A DNA stretch of 64,000 bases from positions 25,992,464 to 26,056,463 of the forward strand of contig NC_054746.1 of the NCBI RefSeq assembly GCF_018143015.1, given 5' to 3'. A program made the position numbers and the translations under genes. A model generated the notes under the pieces. The model saw nothing but the letters and a program-made list of their open reading frames with translations, searched no databases and was not told the origin of the DNA. Origin of the DNA: Lytechinus variegatus. Lineage: Eukaryota > Echinodermata > Echinoidea > Temnopleuroida > Toxopneustidae. Below, one piece after another: positions 1 through 14,682 of this stretch (its first letter is position 1; each line of letters begins with the position of its first letter).

Positions 1-312
1 GGCTCCTCTTATAATTGACTCAAATATGTTTTGACGTCTTCTAATCTACATATTCTAAAATTGGTGCATGTTTTCCATTGATGCCTTAGCAACTGCTCGT
101 GATATCGAAATAGTATAGTGAAGATTGGGGGAAGAGGTTGTTCCACAAAGATATAAGATTGACTTAGATTCACACTTAAATGCCTAGTTGTGTGCATTAT
201 AATAGGCATAACCGCATTGGTCAGATCATGCCAAGAGGACTCGCTCTACTGCGTATTGACCAATAAGATTGCGCGTTGCATATCATGTACGTGTCGGTAT
301 TTAAGTCTGACT

Positions 313-503
313 CTAAGGGGTGTTGCAAGAAAATATTTGCAATCAATTGCAAATATTTTCTGTCGCAGTTTTACAATTGATAGATCAGTTTTTAATGTAG
401 AAAATCAGATTAAACTGCATATTTCAGAAGCAGACGAGAAATCAATCACAAATCGCAATTAAGACTTGCAACTGATTGCAAGTTCCTTGCAACTCCCTTT
501 TAG
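313..503. mobile_element. MITE, about 190 bp, ends CTAAGGGGTGTTGCAAG
   Basis: The left end CTAAGGGGTGTTGCAAG and the reverse complement of the right end CTAAAAGGGAGTTGCAAG form imperfect inverted repeats extending about 40 bases. Inside the left arm, 329-343 and 346-360 form a perfect 15-bp hairpin with a 2-base loop. It is non-coding. A TA target duplication is likely but not certain. Confidence 0.6.
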
Positions 504-1773
504 TCATACATAAATGTGAAACACACCCAAGGTCTAGTAATAGAGCTGTCTCGATGTAGCATCATTCTCAAATATAAATATTATTTTCTCGCATGACTCA
601 AAAGTAATCCTGTGAAATCGATCGCTGCCTAGAGTCGCTGCGTCTTGCGCAGTGTAACTCCTCGTTATCTTGAAATCATCACGGATTTCCACTCCAGAAA
701 ATCCATATGTATTCTTCCTCTCTCACTTTTAAGATGCAGCATTGGGCAGTGAGAATCGATCAATGTGACTTGATGGATCGATAATGCTCAAAGGGATTAT
801 TTTTCATCTAATATATATAACGATGTTTGGGTGTGAGTTAAAGAAATACCAAGAGCTTTTCAGAGTTTGGTCATAAATTGGATGAAAAAAATTAGGAACA
901 CATGGAAAAAACTTGTTGAAAGTGACGGCTTTGCGAAATGAAATAATTTGACTGTTGTTGTTTGTTGAAAATTAATGGCGACTGTAATACTTCATTTGCT
1001 TTATAAGAAGAATAGCAAAAACAATTATCAAGTTGTAGTTGCAGGAATATTGTCACGTAACTTCATGATATTATTTTTATTAATAATCGATTTTGTTGCT
1101 TGGCATGAATATACTAGTCCAAGAGATGGTGAAAGCAAGCACCGTGTGCCTCCGTATATGCGTGTAAATGTGAGCAAAAATGAGAGATTTTCTAGTTCTA
1201 CAGAGTAAAATACGTCCAGTATCTTTAACTAAACAGCGAGATGGGGTGTTTTATTTTGACTTCATGTATGACGTTTGATAGTAAATATAATTTTCCCCAT
1301 CTCTTCCTTATTCCTCCAATGTGAATTCTGAGCTCGTAATTGATTGATTTCGAATCCATAAGAAGTTTTCCCGTCGGCTAATCTGATCAGCAATGCAAAG
1401 CGCTATACCCATCACTCGTTACCAATTCATTCACTTCTACCGATCTAAAGGAGTTCATACAGAATCAATACCGCGCCTAGAGTATCAAACAAAATATCAT
1501 TAATGTTAAGAAACGAATCCAATTTGATCTGAGGATCGATGGCAATAACATTCGGTTGTGATCGCCACGATGGCCCCTGGGTCATCATACAACAGAAGCA
1601 AATCTTTACTTCTGAATGATACTTGCAACACATTCACCTGTGGAGAGTACTATGGGGGGAATCAATTCTGCGTTCATAAAAGTAAATAGGGAGCTTTGGC
1701 AGCCGCAGCGCAGAACGTTTTCGGGAACATAGATGATTAATGTACTTCATGATAATGAAGTCTTTGTCGAGGG

Positions 1774-1875
1774 TTGGTGAATCGAAACAGCGTCCATGAA
1801 TCTGGACATACGACCTATATGTAATTTTTAGTCAGCTCCGAAACGTCGGACAAAATTACTGTTCCGATTCACCAA
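1774..1875. mobile_element. Short MITE with 17-bp terminal inverted repeats
   Basis: TTGGTGAATCGAAACAG (1774-1790) pairs with CTGTTCCGATTCACCAA (1859-1875) with one mismatch. The 68-base interior has no reading frame of interest. Confidence 0.55.
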
Positions 1876-4790
1876 TTTTGACAAAATGCCTGCCAGCTTT
1901 TTTCATTGTGATTTGACGTGCATTGCCAAAGCATTTGATGTGTTCTAGCATTCGCTCTGCATCGTGGGGTGAAAATTCGTTTACACTGTCCGAAATAATT
2001 TCGGATGGAAAGAAGTCCTCGCTTTATTTAACGTAATTCTGTCAATGTTTCGTAACGATTTCTATTATTTAACCCTGTTGATAAGATTGGTCTTTTATTT
2101 AAAGTATTTTTTTTTTACTTTTCATAAGAATTTCGGGGGAAATGATGATGAAAAAAATCTGCCCAGCGTATAAGATATTGATCGTTTATTTTAGATAAAC
2201 GCGTTATATTAACTTCTATATAGAATGTGAGTAGCATGGATATTTAATCTGATCTTTGGTAATCAACCGGGATCTATGTACTCATCTTACTTTGTATTCA
2301 CGAAGTAATCTAAAAATGGCTCCAAATTGATTAGGCATCATTCAACATACCACAAATTTGCATTATCTTCATAACGATGTTGATCAACCCTGCAATCAGA
2401 CTCTCTTTCTGTCATCCTCTTTTTTTTCTCTCTGTCTGTAAATATGCTGTCGTTCTCCATCTCTCTCCCTCTCTCTTTACACTTGCTGGAGCTGCGACCT
2501 TTTCCTAAAATAATATGCTGTTTTGCCAACATCACTCTGAACTCTGACGGGATAGCTCTATCTGTCATTCCATATCCTAAAATCAAACATGCACCTATAC
2601 AGGTGAACAACCATCAGTTGTCAATATTTTTCCCAACATTACCAACATTCACCATTAAGGACGCTATGGTAAATTTGCTAATAGGATAAAGTCATTTTTC
2701 ATGACACTTCCAAATGTGTCCTTCATACTGAACCAATAGTCGCTCACCTTTTTTTTACACCAGCCATGGGCTATATACCCATGCAGAGCAATTTATGAGA
2801 GTTGGTAATTGGCAATGATGATTCGTGCTCTATTTCTTCAGGGAGTCAATTTGTATATCCATTTATTCTTAATTTTTCCTAACAGTTCATGCGAGCTTGC
2901 ATTAATAAAAGATCGCTCTTTTACTGTTTATAATTTGTATTTTTTTTTTCAATAGCATTGTTTGATAAATGAGATTAAAAGTCAAAATGATTTATTACTG
3001 GAAGTCGATTTAGCATTTAGAATTAAGAAGGTAGAATGAAGAACTATCCCATCAAACTTTATTACTTTTCCAATAGGTTGATGGTTTCAGAAATAAAATT
3101 GAAATTAAAATCACAAGTTTGGGTAAATATTCTTGTCACCGATTCTTACCCCGGCATTTATATTATAAATTTGTATCAAACCAAATCACTTTAAACAAAA
3201 GGTTGTTAACTCACTAGTATCATAATTATGAAAGACACCAGACCGCCATATTTCTAAAAGCCCTCGCATTAATCATACATTTCTGAGGAGATCTGCTAAG
3301 TGATTTTATCTCCCTAGAAAGTGTTTATTACCAACATATCGCGATAAACGATTATAGCGGTAGGTTAGCAAGATGAAGCGATTCGTTCTGTTGTGCGTGT
3401 GGATGATAAGAAGATGGAGGTTGATGGATGCTACTCACCTACCGCATTCTTATAGCTAAGGTGTTTCAAAAGCCCGCCACGACTATACCACAATAACACT
3501 CATGCGATTTCAATCACAATGCACCGATGATTTATTAAAACGCGTTTAAAGACCATCAAAAGATTTTGTTTAAGCCACACATGATGTATGACGCATGATG
3601 TGCCTTTTCGTCCATGTTCATTCCTTTAGAGTATCCAAATTCTCATAATTGTTGCTTCTGTTGGGTTGTGAGGGTGAGGGTGTGCGCGTGTGTGTGTGTG
3701 TGTGTCCTTTGTGCACAATAGAAGCTTCTGCTTTTTACAATATAGGCTAACTTCATACTTCATATTGTGCCCCCAAGAAAAAAAAATCCCATAATTCAAA
3801 TCAAATCGAAATTTGTTGTATTTCTGGAATGATATGTGATCTTGTTGATGTCATACTTCCAATAAAAAAAATTGTAACTTTTCTGGCGGCGTCCGGAAAT
3901 GACATACACGTTTCGGTGTAAGCCCAAGGTAAAAACGGTTGTATTACACTCATCGTCTATCTCTGTGATGATTCGAAGTATTAATTTGTATAGACAATTT
4001 TCAACACCCCACACATATCATATTAACAACAGGTTCTATTGGCTTAAACCCTATCGGAGCAAAGGGAGAATAACGGTCGGAAATCCGATAGTGTAGCGCT
4101 CTTTGGTACCGATAACAGATCGAGGCGATATTTTACAACTTAACATCTTAGCACAAAAGTCCCATTCCCACTTTTTTCACCCACTCTTTTGTATAGCACT
4201 CTTTCTGATGGTAAGCGTTGGTGACATATCAAATTTCCGTTATGTTTAATCTTTAAACACAACACCGACCATGACAAACCAAGGAGCAAATAAGATTGAT
4301 ACAGGTTTGGGGATTAATGATACGGCCATATATACGGAATTGGGATAGGATTACTCGTATTGGGTTACCATGACAACTAAAGAAGAAAAATAACCTGCAA
4401 CGTACTCGTGTTCATAGGTTTACATGACAGGGAGCGATTGTCAGAACTTAAACTTTTTCTTATCATACTTTAATTCATTTTTTTCTCGACTTTGCCCACG
4501 CCTAGTGTATTTTAAACTTTATTCTCATTTGATTATCTGTGATTGCTTTATCTAATTATTTGAACTTAAATAGGGGGAAAATTACATGACTAACTTTATA
4601 CATTATAAGTTTTTTCTTAACAAATGTAATTTATGTAGATATCTAAGTATTCCTGTTCACATCATTCTTCATGTTAGTTGGGACCTTGCATTCAGTGCCT
4701 TCAATAAGTACGGATTTCTTCTAAAAGAAATTGGTGCTAATTATGTCGATTGAAATTAGGTTTTCTTCTCAATAGATATGTCTCGAACTA

Positions 4791-5038
4791 CACTCTAAAA
4801 ATATTAGGTAAAAAGGGTGATTACCTAGGAGGATAATTATGTGTCCAACCAACATTGGACATTTCTTTTGGACAATGTATTTAGTGTCATGAAAATTTTG
4901 CCCATTCTATAGTATTTGCTGCTTATTTAACCTTACTGGACAATATGCTTCCCGTATTGGGTAAAATGCTGCCCAAAATTGGTTGGACACATAATTCCCC
5001 TCGTGCTGGTTAAAATTTTACCCAATGTTTTTACAGTG
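4791..5038. mobile_element. MITE with CACTSTAAAAA ends
   Basis: The left end CACTCTAAAAATATTAGG and the reverse complement of the right end CACTGTAAAAACATTGGG are near-matching inverted repeats. The interior repeats the word ATTGG/CCAAT in both orientations (ccaaccaacattggac, attggttggac), giving a mostly self-complementary element of 248 bp. Similar ends are found at 14480-14682 and 40292-40516. Confidence 0.6.
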
Positions 5039-8000
5039 CAAGTCATATATGGTACTGAGCTGCAATTTAAATCAATCTGCTAGATGAGATTGCTTGAGTT
5101 TGGTCTCCTGATATAACTTATTCTTTTGGGATGTCCTTGACAGGTTTTCATTGAAGATTTGAACCTCCAATTTAGAAATTCTTTATTTCCCACCTATTGA
5201 GTCTTCCGTGGACTTTTCAGAAATTCGGCTATATTTGTATAGCGTCGGGAAGCTGCCTTGGCACAGACAATTTTTTTATATAAATTTGTCTATGTAAAGT
5301 ATAAAGTAAAGTACCAAAATACTCCGCCACATTGTCTGTAATACATTTTATCCTATACTGTAAATTGACATAGAAAGGAAGACATTAACTGAAGTACATC
5401 CTTTCTGATAATCTAAACAACTATAACCATCGCGATTAGGCCGCATCAGATTAGTAACTTCTTTGTAATGACAATACATCCGTTCATGGGATCCCTCATA
5501 AATTAAATCGATTATACATTTACCCGCAGAAAGCACAGGAAGCCGTGTCGTCATTGTTTGTCTTAGCAACTTATTTGTTTTTTTTTTTCTCCAAAAGTCA
5601 TCTGTTCTCACGAAATATAGTCAAAGGCACACTGCATTGTAGAAATCCGAAACGACGGTGTGTTCCCAGCGGGTTGGTTGTCCGAATTTCCATTATGATT
5701 TCGTCATCAGTTCCTCAGCGACTCTACACCATTATGATTAGCGGAAAGGTGCCTAAATTTGATCTGCATTAGTACTTTAAAGAATCGCAGGAGTTATCAT
5801 TACTGATATACACAACGAATCAGAATTTATACCATGTACATTAAGACATTTCCTGCCAGACGCAAACTAATATTTTTCTGAGAATGTGACAATACAATGG
5901 CAGTGAAATGTAAATGTCAAATTGTCTTCCGTAAGTGCAGTACTTTCGAGAAGGATCTATATGTTTATACAGTATTCTATTTCTATTTTATTTAATAGTA
6001 TGAAACGTCCCTGAAATGAATTGATGATATGTACAAATACAGCAATAAGATGATAAATGTACCATGGGATTAATTAATTCAGGATGAAAAGAAGGAGAAA
6101 GTGACAAGGGGTAGCACATGTACATGTATACAGTGCGTATCAAAAAAATACATTTACATTTATAAATAATGCTGTAAAATCATATATTTGTAATAACCTG
6201 AAGCTCTTAGACGTTGGTACAGATCTCTTTAAGCAGATGACGACATTGCGCGCCCCCCTCCCGCACACAGAGGTCATCATGATATTTGCTTTACATGTAG
6301 CAGTTATTCACATGAAATGGCTTAGGCTTCATTTTCCTCCTGTAAATCATTGTCAAGCTGGGAAAAAGTATGGAGAAACAAGTATTAAGTAAAATGTAAG
6401 CCCACTTTAAATGATAAAAACGTGAAAAAATGAAAAAAATACTTGAGATGTCTGAAATAGGTTTTGTTTACATTCAGTTATGTCCTCAGATCCAGCTGGC
6501 AAAAAAGGAAAGGTTGTGCTTACTGAGGGTTAAAATTTTAATTTGGGTGGCAAAGTTGTTACAAAATGTTTGAATTCATCTGTTTTATTACAATTGGCTA
6601 AAAATACAAAAGAAATGTATGAGATGTGGATCGCACGTACAGCACGGTAAGTTTATTTTCCTTTGCCACAGCGTGAAAATGAGCATTTCTGCGCAAACAG
6701 ATTTCTGCGAGCTTTACAAAAATGGACACTGCTCACTCAAATTAAACATTCTAACAATATTTTAATTTCATTTGATAGATGAGACCAAGACCCAAGAATG
6801 TATGTGAAAAAAATATCCCTATGTTGTATATTTTTCGATTCCAAGGACTTTTTCAAATTATAAACTTTTATTCACTCACTGTATATATGTGTGTAAATCT
6901 ATTTATGTAAATATACAGAGAGAGGGGGTGGGAGACAGCACTTCCAAGAGTCAGACCTCTGCGATTTTGCGTCACCCCTAGTGAGTAAAGAAAACCCTAG
7001 ATTACTGGAGAATAAATAATCGAAGCAAGAATTGAAAGCGGCATTAACATCACTTATGGTTTCCTCTGTCGTGTTTTATTCCACTCTCCATCAATTTGCG
7101 ATAGGGTCGCCTTCTATTCCCCACCTTGCTATACTCCTCCATTCTCAAGAAGTATCTCTGTCGCCGATTTTCATTAGCGATGTAAATAATTGTGAATGCT
7201 TACCCCCTTTTGCGTCAAAAAGAGAGAATGTCGTAATTCCTTTGGCCTTTGATGCAGTATAAACCAATCTGGAGCTTCGATGTGTACCGATACCGAAAAC
7301 TATTTTGAATTCAACGAACGCCTATACAAGTTGCTGCATGTAAATTGATGCAAGTTTATGTTCCCCTTTATCGTCTTGTTTACATTCTAAACTGTAGCCT
7401 AGAGAAAATTGATTTTTAAAACTTGCTATCGAATGGTTCCATGCATAAGCATAAATTAATTTATACTTAAATATTTATTGATATAGCATTATACCCGCCA
7501 AAAATAAAGAGACATATCACATGATAATAAAAAAATATTATTATACTCATGCTTCTTTACCTTCCTCTGTCATTCTTCTATTCTTTACATTCTATCTCTG
7601 TCCAACGTCATTCATATATGTATAAACACACATAAACATAATTACATGCATGTATGTATGTATGTATAATGGCTCACCCACAGTTGATGACGTTTCTATT
7701 AAACCTTATTGAAAGCTCCATTTGCTTTTCTGTAAAAAGAGAATAGTGGCGCAGGAATCTCTACACAGGTTGCTATCTTCATAAGATGTTGACCTATACA
7801 GGCCCCACTCATTCATCACAAGTGATGTTTGGCAGTGAGGAAGGGGCACGTGAAGACCTGATTTCTCCAACCCTCAACTTATTTACCCATTTTCAAGGGG
7901 TCATTCTAAAGGTTAAAAGTCTTTTCTACCTAGCCATGCGCACTCCTTTTTACCCTTATTTTAAATGTGGGGTATTGCATGTATTGTGTGACGGTGTGCT

Positions 8001-8616
8001 ACGGTCTGCGTGTGCGCGAGAAGTTTAAGGTGTGGGTTATGGCATGGATGTGTGTACAATAGTTCCCCTTTCAAATGAATCAACAGGCTACAAGCTAATC
8101 AACCGGTGGATTTGCAAGATCTTACTAAGCCTTTCACAGTCATGTCCGAATTGTTAGTAATAATAATCAATTGGCAATGAAATGCCATCTGAATCGTCAA
8201 CATTGAATGCTCAACATTCGGGGTCAAACATGACCCCTGAAATAATTTTAAAATTACCTCAAAAGTATTAATAAGTTGCTTGACTAAAAGATTGATGGAC
8301 TGCATAAACAATAAAGAGATGGATGAAAACGAACGATGTTATTTTCGTCGGAGAAGAACTCGGCAAAACTCTGAACAGCTTTGTATTCATCAGAGTAACG
8401 CTGCATCACATTAGACTCGATATAGAGCTGGAGTTCGTTCCTGCTATTCCTATTTGGTTTTCGTATATACTTTGCTTTGTTAGTGTCATTTGATTCTCAG
8501 TGTTATTTCCTCGACGTGTTTGAATAAGGGTCAGTAGGGTTGGATTTTAACTGGAAATGTATAGTCCATCGTATTCTGAAAACATTTCCATAAAAATCAA
8601 AGAGCATTATATTAAT

Positions 8617-8642
8617 ACTTATATATATATATATATATATAT
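8617..8642. repeat. (TA)n microsatellite, short
   Basis: About 13 uninterrupted AT steps, adjacent to other AT-rich sequence. Similar shorter AT runs occur at about 15582 and 18690. Confidence 0.85.
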
Positions 8643-11600
8643 AAAACTTACATGACTTTAAATATTTATTGTTTATGTGATTGCCGTCGAGTGATTACAT
8701 ATATGAAATATCATTTCGAGAGTGAGGAAGTACAGTCCCGGTAGGGAAAAGATCAATAAATTGTTCCTCGATCTAAGCGAATTGTTTATTGTATGCTGGT
8801 AACATTACGCTTGGGCCAATACCAGAAGAGGCTCACATACTCGCTTCGTTTGCATGTCCATTCATCATTCGTCGTCTGTAGATCTATTCACACTAAGCGA
8901 GTTTTCCCTCCACAAAGCTAGAATTACATCCGACTAATCTACATCGCGCTATATTATTTTATCTAGATCTAAGATGCCACATCACGAAAACACATTTTAA
9001 ATATCACCATTTTTTATGGATATTTTAGTTGTTGTTGTCTTCACTAAATCCAATTTCCTGTTATGCTTCGTGATGATCTATCTTTAAAATCACATGTGAA
9101 CAGTGCTCTCGCTTGGCTTTAAGATTGGGGAAATATTGTTCCAGACGAAGGGGGTAGAACGGGAGAGGCAAGGAAAATAAATATAGGAGTGCAAGGCACC
9201 TTTTCAGCTTAACAAAGTATAGAGTAATGTTGCCTTCTTTGGATTCATCCCAGACATTTAGACACAACATTTTGCCTGAAATCATTTCTTATTTACTTAT
9301 GTATTTCTTACTTGGATAATATATCCGACAAGATTTAGTGCATGCAGAGTTGACACGCTTATTGCTGTTGATCCACAGAATTGTTTCCACAAGAATTGAT
9401 CTAACGTCATCCGAAAATAAGTTTGCCTTTTTTTTAGTTTATTTGTATCCAAGTGGAAAATCGGAATATAACCGCCCCCCAAAAAAGTATTGTTACAGCA
9501 AAGAACAATCCAAGGTTTGAGTCAAGATTATATTTTTTTGAAGCAGTATTGGCCTCTCTTGGGGCAAAGAGTGTGGTTTTGCCGCTCCACGTAAAACAAG
9601 CTTTTGCTATTCATTATTTATGTTGGCCTAATGATAAAAGACATGTACTAAAATCACAAATACGTTATCCTTATTTGGACACAGTTTTCAAAAAAGCATT
9701 ATTAGATTATTTTCCAAATCAAATTATTATACTTCATTAATAACGCAGTATATTCTGATTCAAAATATTTTCACTGTACATTTTTGTTAAAGTAATGTAT
9801 ATAGGACTTTTATTTTTACATTGTAACTTTGGCCATCACAAATATTTTATAATGAAATATCCACTGCTTATTGATACATTTAAGCCAATTGTTAAATATT
9901 TGTAAACATCCTCGAATTGATCAATTTGTTAGAATACACATAATACACAATGTATATTTATAAGTTACAGTATAAAGAGACACACTTTTAGAACTCGCGC
10001 GCTCCTCGTTTTCGTTTTTTTTTTGTCTCCTTCGTATTTTATCATTCTTATCCTATATCAGTCATATATTTTTCATTTTTTGATTTCCACCTTCATCATT
10101 CAACACATATGTATATTTTCATTCCTGCCCTACCCTTTTCCCCGTAATATTTCTTTCCCCCTGATTATTCCTTTCTTTTCTTTTATTCCCTTTTCTTTGT
10201 TTCTTTTTGACTTGTTATTCCCTCTTTCCTGCAAGTCTGTTTTGTAAGCTCTAATAGCCATGCTCTCTTTGAAAGCCAGCTGGATGAATAATTTCACACC
10301 TAACTTTTCCGTCTCACCTGCGCATGTGAATGCGTTTTCCTCTTGACATTTTGTCTCAAAATAAACATCGTACCGCAATGTTGCAAATGGCCCGTCGGGA
10401 GCGTCCCATTGCCCCACACGTGTTAGAGACAGAGAGGAGAGGCAAACTGAAAAAACCCGCAAATACTATAAACATATGTATTTAGTATTTATCCATGCAA
10501 GAAAATAAACTGAATCTAGAAAAGAGTGAAATATATATATGTATATAGATCCTAGATAACAACAAGATATCATAATCAAGTAAAGAAAAGTATCAGAACG
10601 AAAACTGTCTTTTATCATCGGTAAGATGCTGCAATTTAGAAAATTAAAGGAAGGCAGAAATAACATCAAGGGAAAGAAATTTAAGTTTAGCAATTTCATA
10701 TGTCTATTTGTCACAGATGCACCTGTTGCGCTTATGCACCGTAAAATCCAAGTGACAAGCGTAAAATACGTGGATTGTCTCTAAACTCCTGAAGAAGACG
10801 TATATAGGGCCGTTGAAAATTCGAGTGAATAATAAACACTTCATCGGCAATCAAAACATTTTCATTAGCATTTTTGTTAGATATTCTTTAAGTATAGATG
10901 TATACAAAATAATGTCCATGCAGTTGTCACCCAATTGTACATAGTGAGGTATCAACTGAGCGGCAAAAACTTTTTTTTTTCAATATTCCTGGTTTATGCT
11001 TCATACAAATGCGTCAAGTAGCTATCACAAGCTTTTGATTTAAATCGGAGAACGTATATTTTGAAATATTTTTAATTTATGGATCATTACGAAATTATGT
11101 TTTTCCTCTTCTCAAGATCAAGAGGTATTCTCATCTATACATGTTTTCTTACTAACGATGTACAGAATTTCCAAATTAGCCATTTTGCAGAAACAGAGAA
11201 GATGTGACGGTAAAGAGACTATATACATGGAGTTATTTTTGTGAACAATCAATATACTCAGCTCCTCCCCCGTTTGCTAGTTGTCCTTTCTCTCACCATG
11301 TATTCATTAGCAGTGCTCATCACAGGGTAAAATAAGTATCCTCTAAAGCCTATGTCTTTTCGCGAAAACGCTCGAGCAATATGGCGCCGAGATTAAAACG
11401 CCACTGCATTTCGCATTGTTTCCGAGAATCTCGTTCAAGTAATGCCCATTTTTAGAAACAACACCTGCTTTTCACAGAGGTTTTCTGGTATTCGTAGAAA
11501 TCGTTCATGTGTGAAAATATATGTTTCGTAGTTGGGAATGTGTTACAATCTTTAAATTGAGATCGCCGCAGGTTTTCATGAGAATATAGATTTGATATCA

Positions 11601-12870
11601 AATCGACAGGGTCCTAATGGGAAGGATTCAACATGTTTTATTTCGTGCTTCAAAGTCATGGCGATAGTATACAGTTTTGTAGTTTTGGCTTTTCTTATTA
11701 TTCAGCGGTGGAATTCTGTTCCATCCATTTCTTGCTCAGACCATTTGAATATCTGTTACTTCATGTCTTTTCTCCTATCATTTAAATTTTACTTCCTTTT
11801 CAACTCTATACATAATCGTGTCAATCTTACCGTACTATATTAGTATTTTAAATATATCTCACTTATTTGTTTACTTATTTCCCACTCTTCGACAATGTTC
11901 GAGATAGATCATCATCGCGTAGGTCAATACATTTTTATGAATTTATCTTGACAGTGAACATCAACATGACAAAAGTTTGTTTAAAAAATAAACCCAAACC
12001 ATATCCAAATGCAATAATAATATGACATTGGCGTAAACATTTATTTGGGCAACTGTTACAAAACATGTGTGCTTCATCAACTTTCTTGCTCCCATGTATT
12101 TTAAGAAAGCATATTTGGACCCTTGCTTGTTGCTGTTGTTGAGCAAGTTACTCATTCTAGTAGAATAAAGCCACAATATTCTCCCAGAAAAAAGCAGATA
12201 TTTTACAAATGAAGGGCGTTAATGTTTTTCCTTATCTGGTCAGGATGTAATTTTCTCACAACCATTGGTAAAAAATATATATCCACTTAACCAAGCTCTT
12301 CGTAGGAAGTTTCAACCGCACGTCATTACACAAACCGCATCTTGCTAAGGTCTAATGTTAGAAACTTCTTTACGTCTTTCCTTCGTTCAGGTATTTTCTT
12401 TTTTCTGAGAGTATTGGTATTTGATGTGTCCTCATTTAACAGTTTCGATGTCTGACAACTTTTGAAAACAAGAACCGAAATGTAAGCTCCAATCCACAAG
12501 AAGTAATTTAATCATAATGCTATTTAGTTTGGAAAATAGATGAATCGTAAAAATCATCGCCATACGTCTAGCATATTAGAAAACAAAGAAAAAAAAACAT
12601 GACAATTTCATGGTTAGATATAAATTTGCGTTAGTTATGCTGGAAAAAATATATACCGCCTGACTTGATAAAGAAATAATACCATAAACATGATAAAAGG
12701 GATAAAAATTCATTTTTTACATTTGGGATTCTTCGTTTTCGTGTGACAAATCGATATATTATGCTGCTCACAAACCAAAATGATTTAAAAACCACTTCGA
12801 AAGGATAAACAATCTCACACTCACATATATTGCAATTTACGGTATATAAACACTTTCATTGTAATTATTG

Positions 12871-12945
12871 TTATTACTACTTTCAATAATATTATTATGA
12901 TTTTTATTATTATCATCTTTATTATCATCATTATTATTATCAAAG
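12871..12945. repeat. Imperfect (ATT)n/(TTA)n repeat
   Basis: Degenerate trinucleotide tract mixing ATT, TTA and ATC triplets. No coding meaning. Confidence 0.7.
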
Positions 12946-14479
12946 GCATGAACCTCATACTTTGTGAAATAAACACGTGCACATATCTTACCAATAGTGC
13001 TAATTAATGTAGTAATGTAAGAGAAGCAATAAAAAATAGATGAAATACTCTATACTCGAGTACATAAGTGCCAGGAATGAAACCCCAGAATTTTATTAGT
13101 CGGCCAATTTGAATTCTACCTCCTCTAAATCTATGTGGTTTCACCTCCATTTTGTTTATAGTAACCTGTTTACCAATAGGCCTATGTAATTATGTAAACA
13201 CATGCAGTACGTCGGTGACTTTTACCACATGGTTGGCCGTCCTACATAGCCTTGCCTCGAATCCTTGGACGGGTCGTGATAATTCACAGATAAGATCCGT
13301 GTCTTACAGCGTACAAGGTTGAAAGACTGTACATCTTACCTCTCTCAAATAACAAGTGATCAGAAGATTCAGAGTCTGATTAATTCTGCGATATCCTTGC
13401 TCTGACTACCTGATACACGGTCACTACTTGCATCAAGATTTTATAACCAGCTTTATGGTAATGCTTTTTTCTCTCCGAACGCGAAACTATGTTAAAAGTG
13501 CGCACTACGGGCAGATGAAATCATTATTAACGTCAAATTAATCAAATAAACACTGGCATTTTCATTGAAATGTAATGAAAGTAACAAAGTAATATGGATC
13601 TTTTAGGTTTTGCATTATTTAGGGATGCATATCGAAATGAATATGCAATGTATTTATGTCAGATTTATATCCGAAATCCGAATTTTACTGTTTAAATTTT
13701 TAATGCAAAAATAATAGTTATTCCTGATTTTTGTCAGTTTATTCTGAAACCTGTTGCATTAATCTTCATGGGGAAAAACCGTTGAACTCAGTGCGACAGC
13801 AAGATTAAGGATTATTTCCTCGATATTCATGTTCCCAAAACCCCAATACTGAATACAGTATGTGGAACATCGGCCTGGATATTAGTCGCTTGTCTCTCAA
13901 ACGTCTGGAAAATGGCCAGGGCATGACTTTGGCTGATCATTATGACGTATTATGTAGCTGGAATCGTCTGGTAAATATTGAAATTCAAATGAAGGTCTCC
14001 AAATTGACCGGTTTCTCGTTTGATGATCAGAATCCGACATGGCATGATAAGGGAAACCTAAGCTGTCTTAATCACCGTACCTGTCGACTCTTTGCCAGTG
14101 CTCATATGTTAGTGACTACATGAGTTGATAGATGCAACCTATCTTAATCCCTTACATGTAGGATGACAACATATAGGACATACATGAGGTACCTAAAGGA
14201 ATCATCAAAGGTTTGGCAGAAGTTTTTGATAATCCTCCTAACCATGAGCACGCACATAATTATCAAGCATGAGCATTAAAAACATGAGAAATTGAAGGCT
14301 AGCAAATCCTATTTTACCATTTCTCCAAATTCTCGTGCTGCTACTGCTGCTTCTGGTACTGCTTCGACGAGGACGACGACCATGTTGACGACTGCTACTA
14401 CTTCTGTCATTACTTCTAAGTTGATGATAGTACAAGAATACACAACTAATGATGTTTCAACTATTACTATTACTACTTG

Positions 14480-14682
14480 CACTAAAAAACAAATCAGTCA
14501 AAAATGACTAGTTAATAGGGTCAGTTGGGTGAAACTGTTATTCTAGTCATATTTGACTATTTTCTAGTCGTATTTTTTACTAGGACAGAGTTATTTCTGA
14601 CTAGAATATATGTCAGAAATGTGATAATCAGTTTTTGTCTTATCAGTTGCACCCAGCTGACTACTGATTTGTTTTAAGAGTG
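14480..14682. mobile_element. MITE with CACTNTTAAAACAAATCAGT ends
   Basis: The left end CACTAAAAAACAAATCAGT matches the reverse complement of the right end CACTCTTAAAACAAATCAGT. The interior is full of TGACTAG / CTAGTCA words in both orientations. No coding potential. Confidence 0.6.

Larger units (their letters stand above)
504..14479. other. Gene-free stretch apart from small MITEs and simple repeats
   Basis: I found no coding exon I could support here. It holds a (TG)n run near 3685-3704, the MITEs at 1774 and 4791, an (AT)n at 8617 and AT-rich unique-looking DNA. Open frames are at most 110 codons, and those I examined show low complexity or no domain. Confidence 0.5.

Noticed and set aside
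3685-3704. (TG)n run as a possible Z-DNA regulator
   Set aside because: Too short and ordinary to single out.
14292-14507. Ser/Thr-rich open frames on both strands
   Set aside because: They come from a degenerate triplet repeat (ACT/GCT/GAC); complexity is too low to support a gene.
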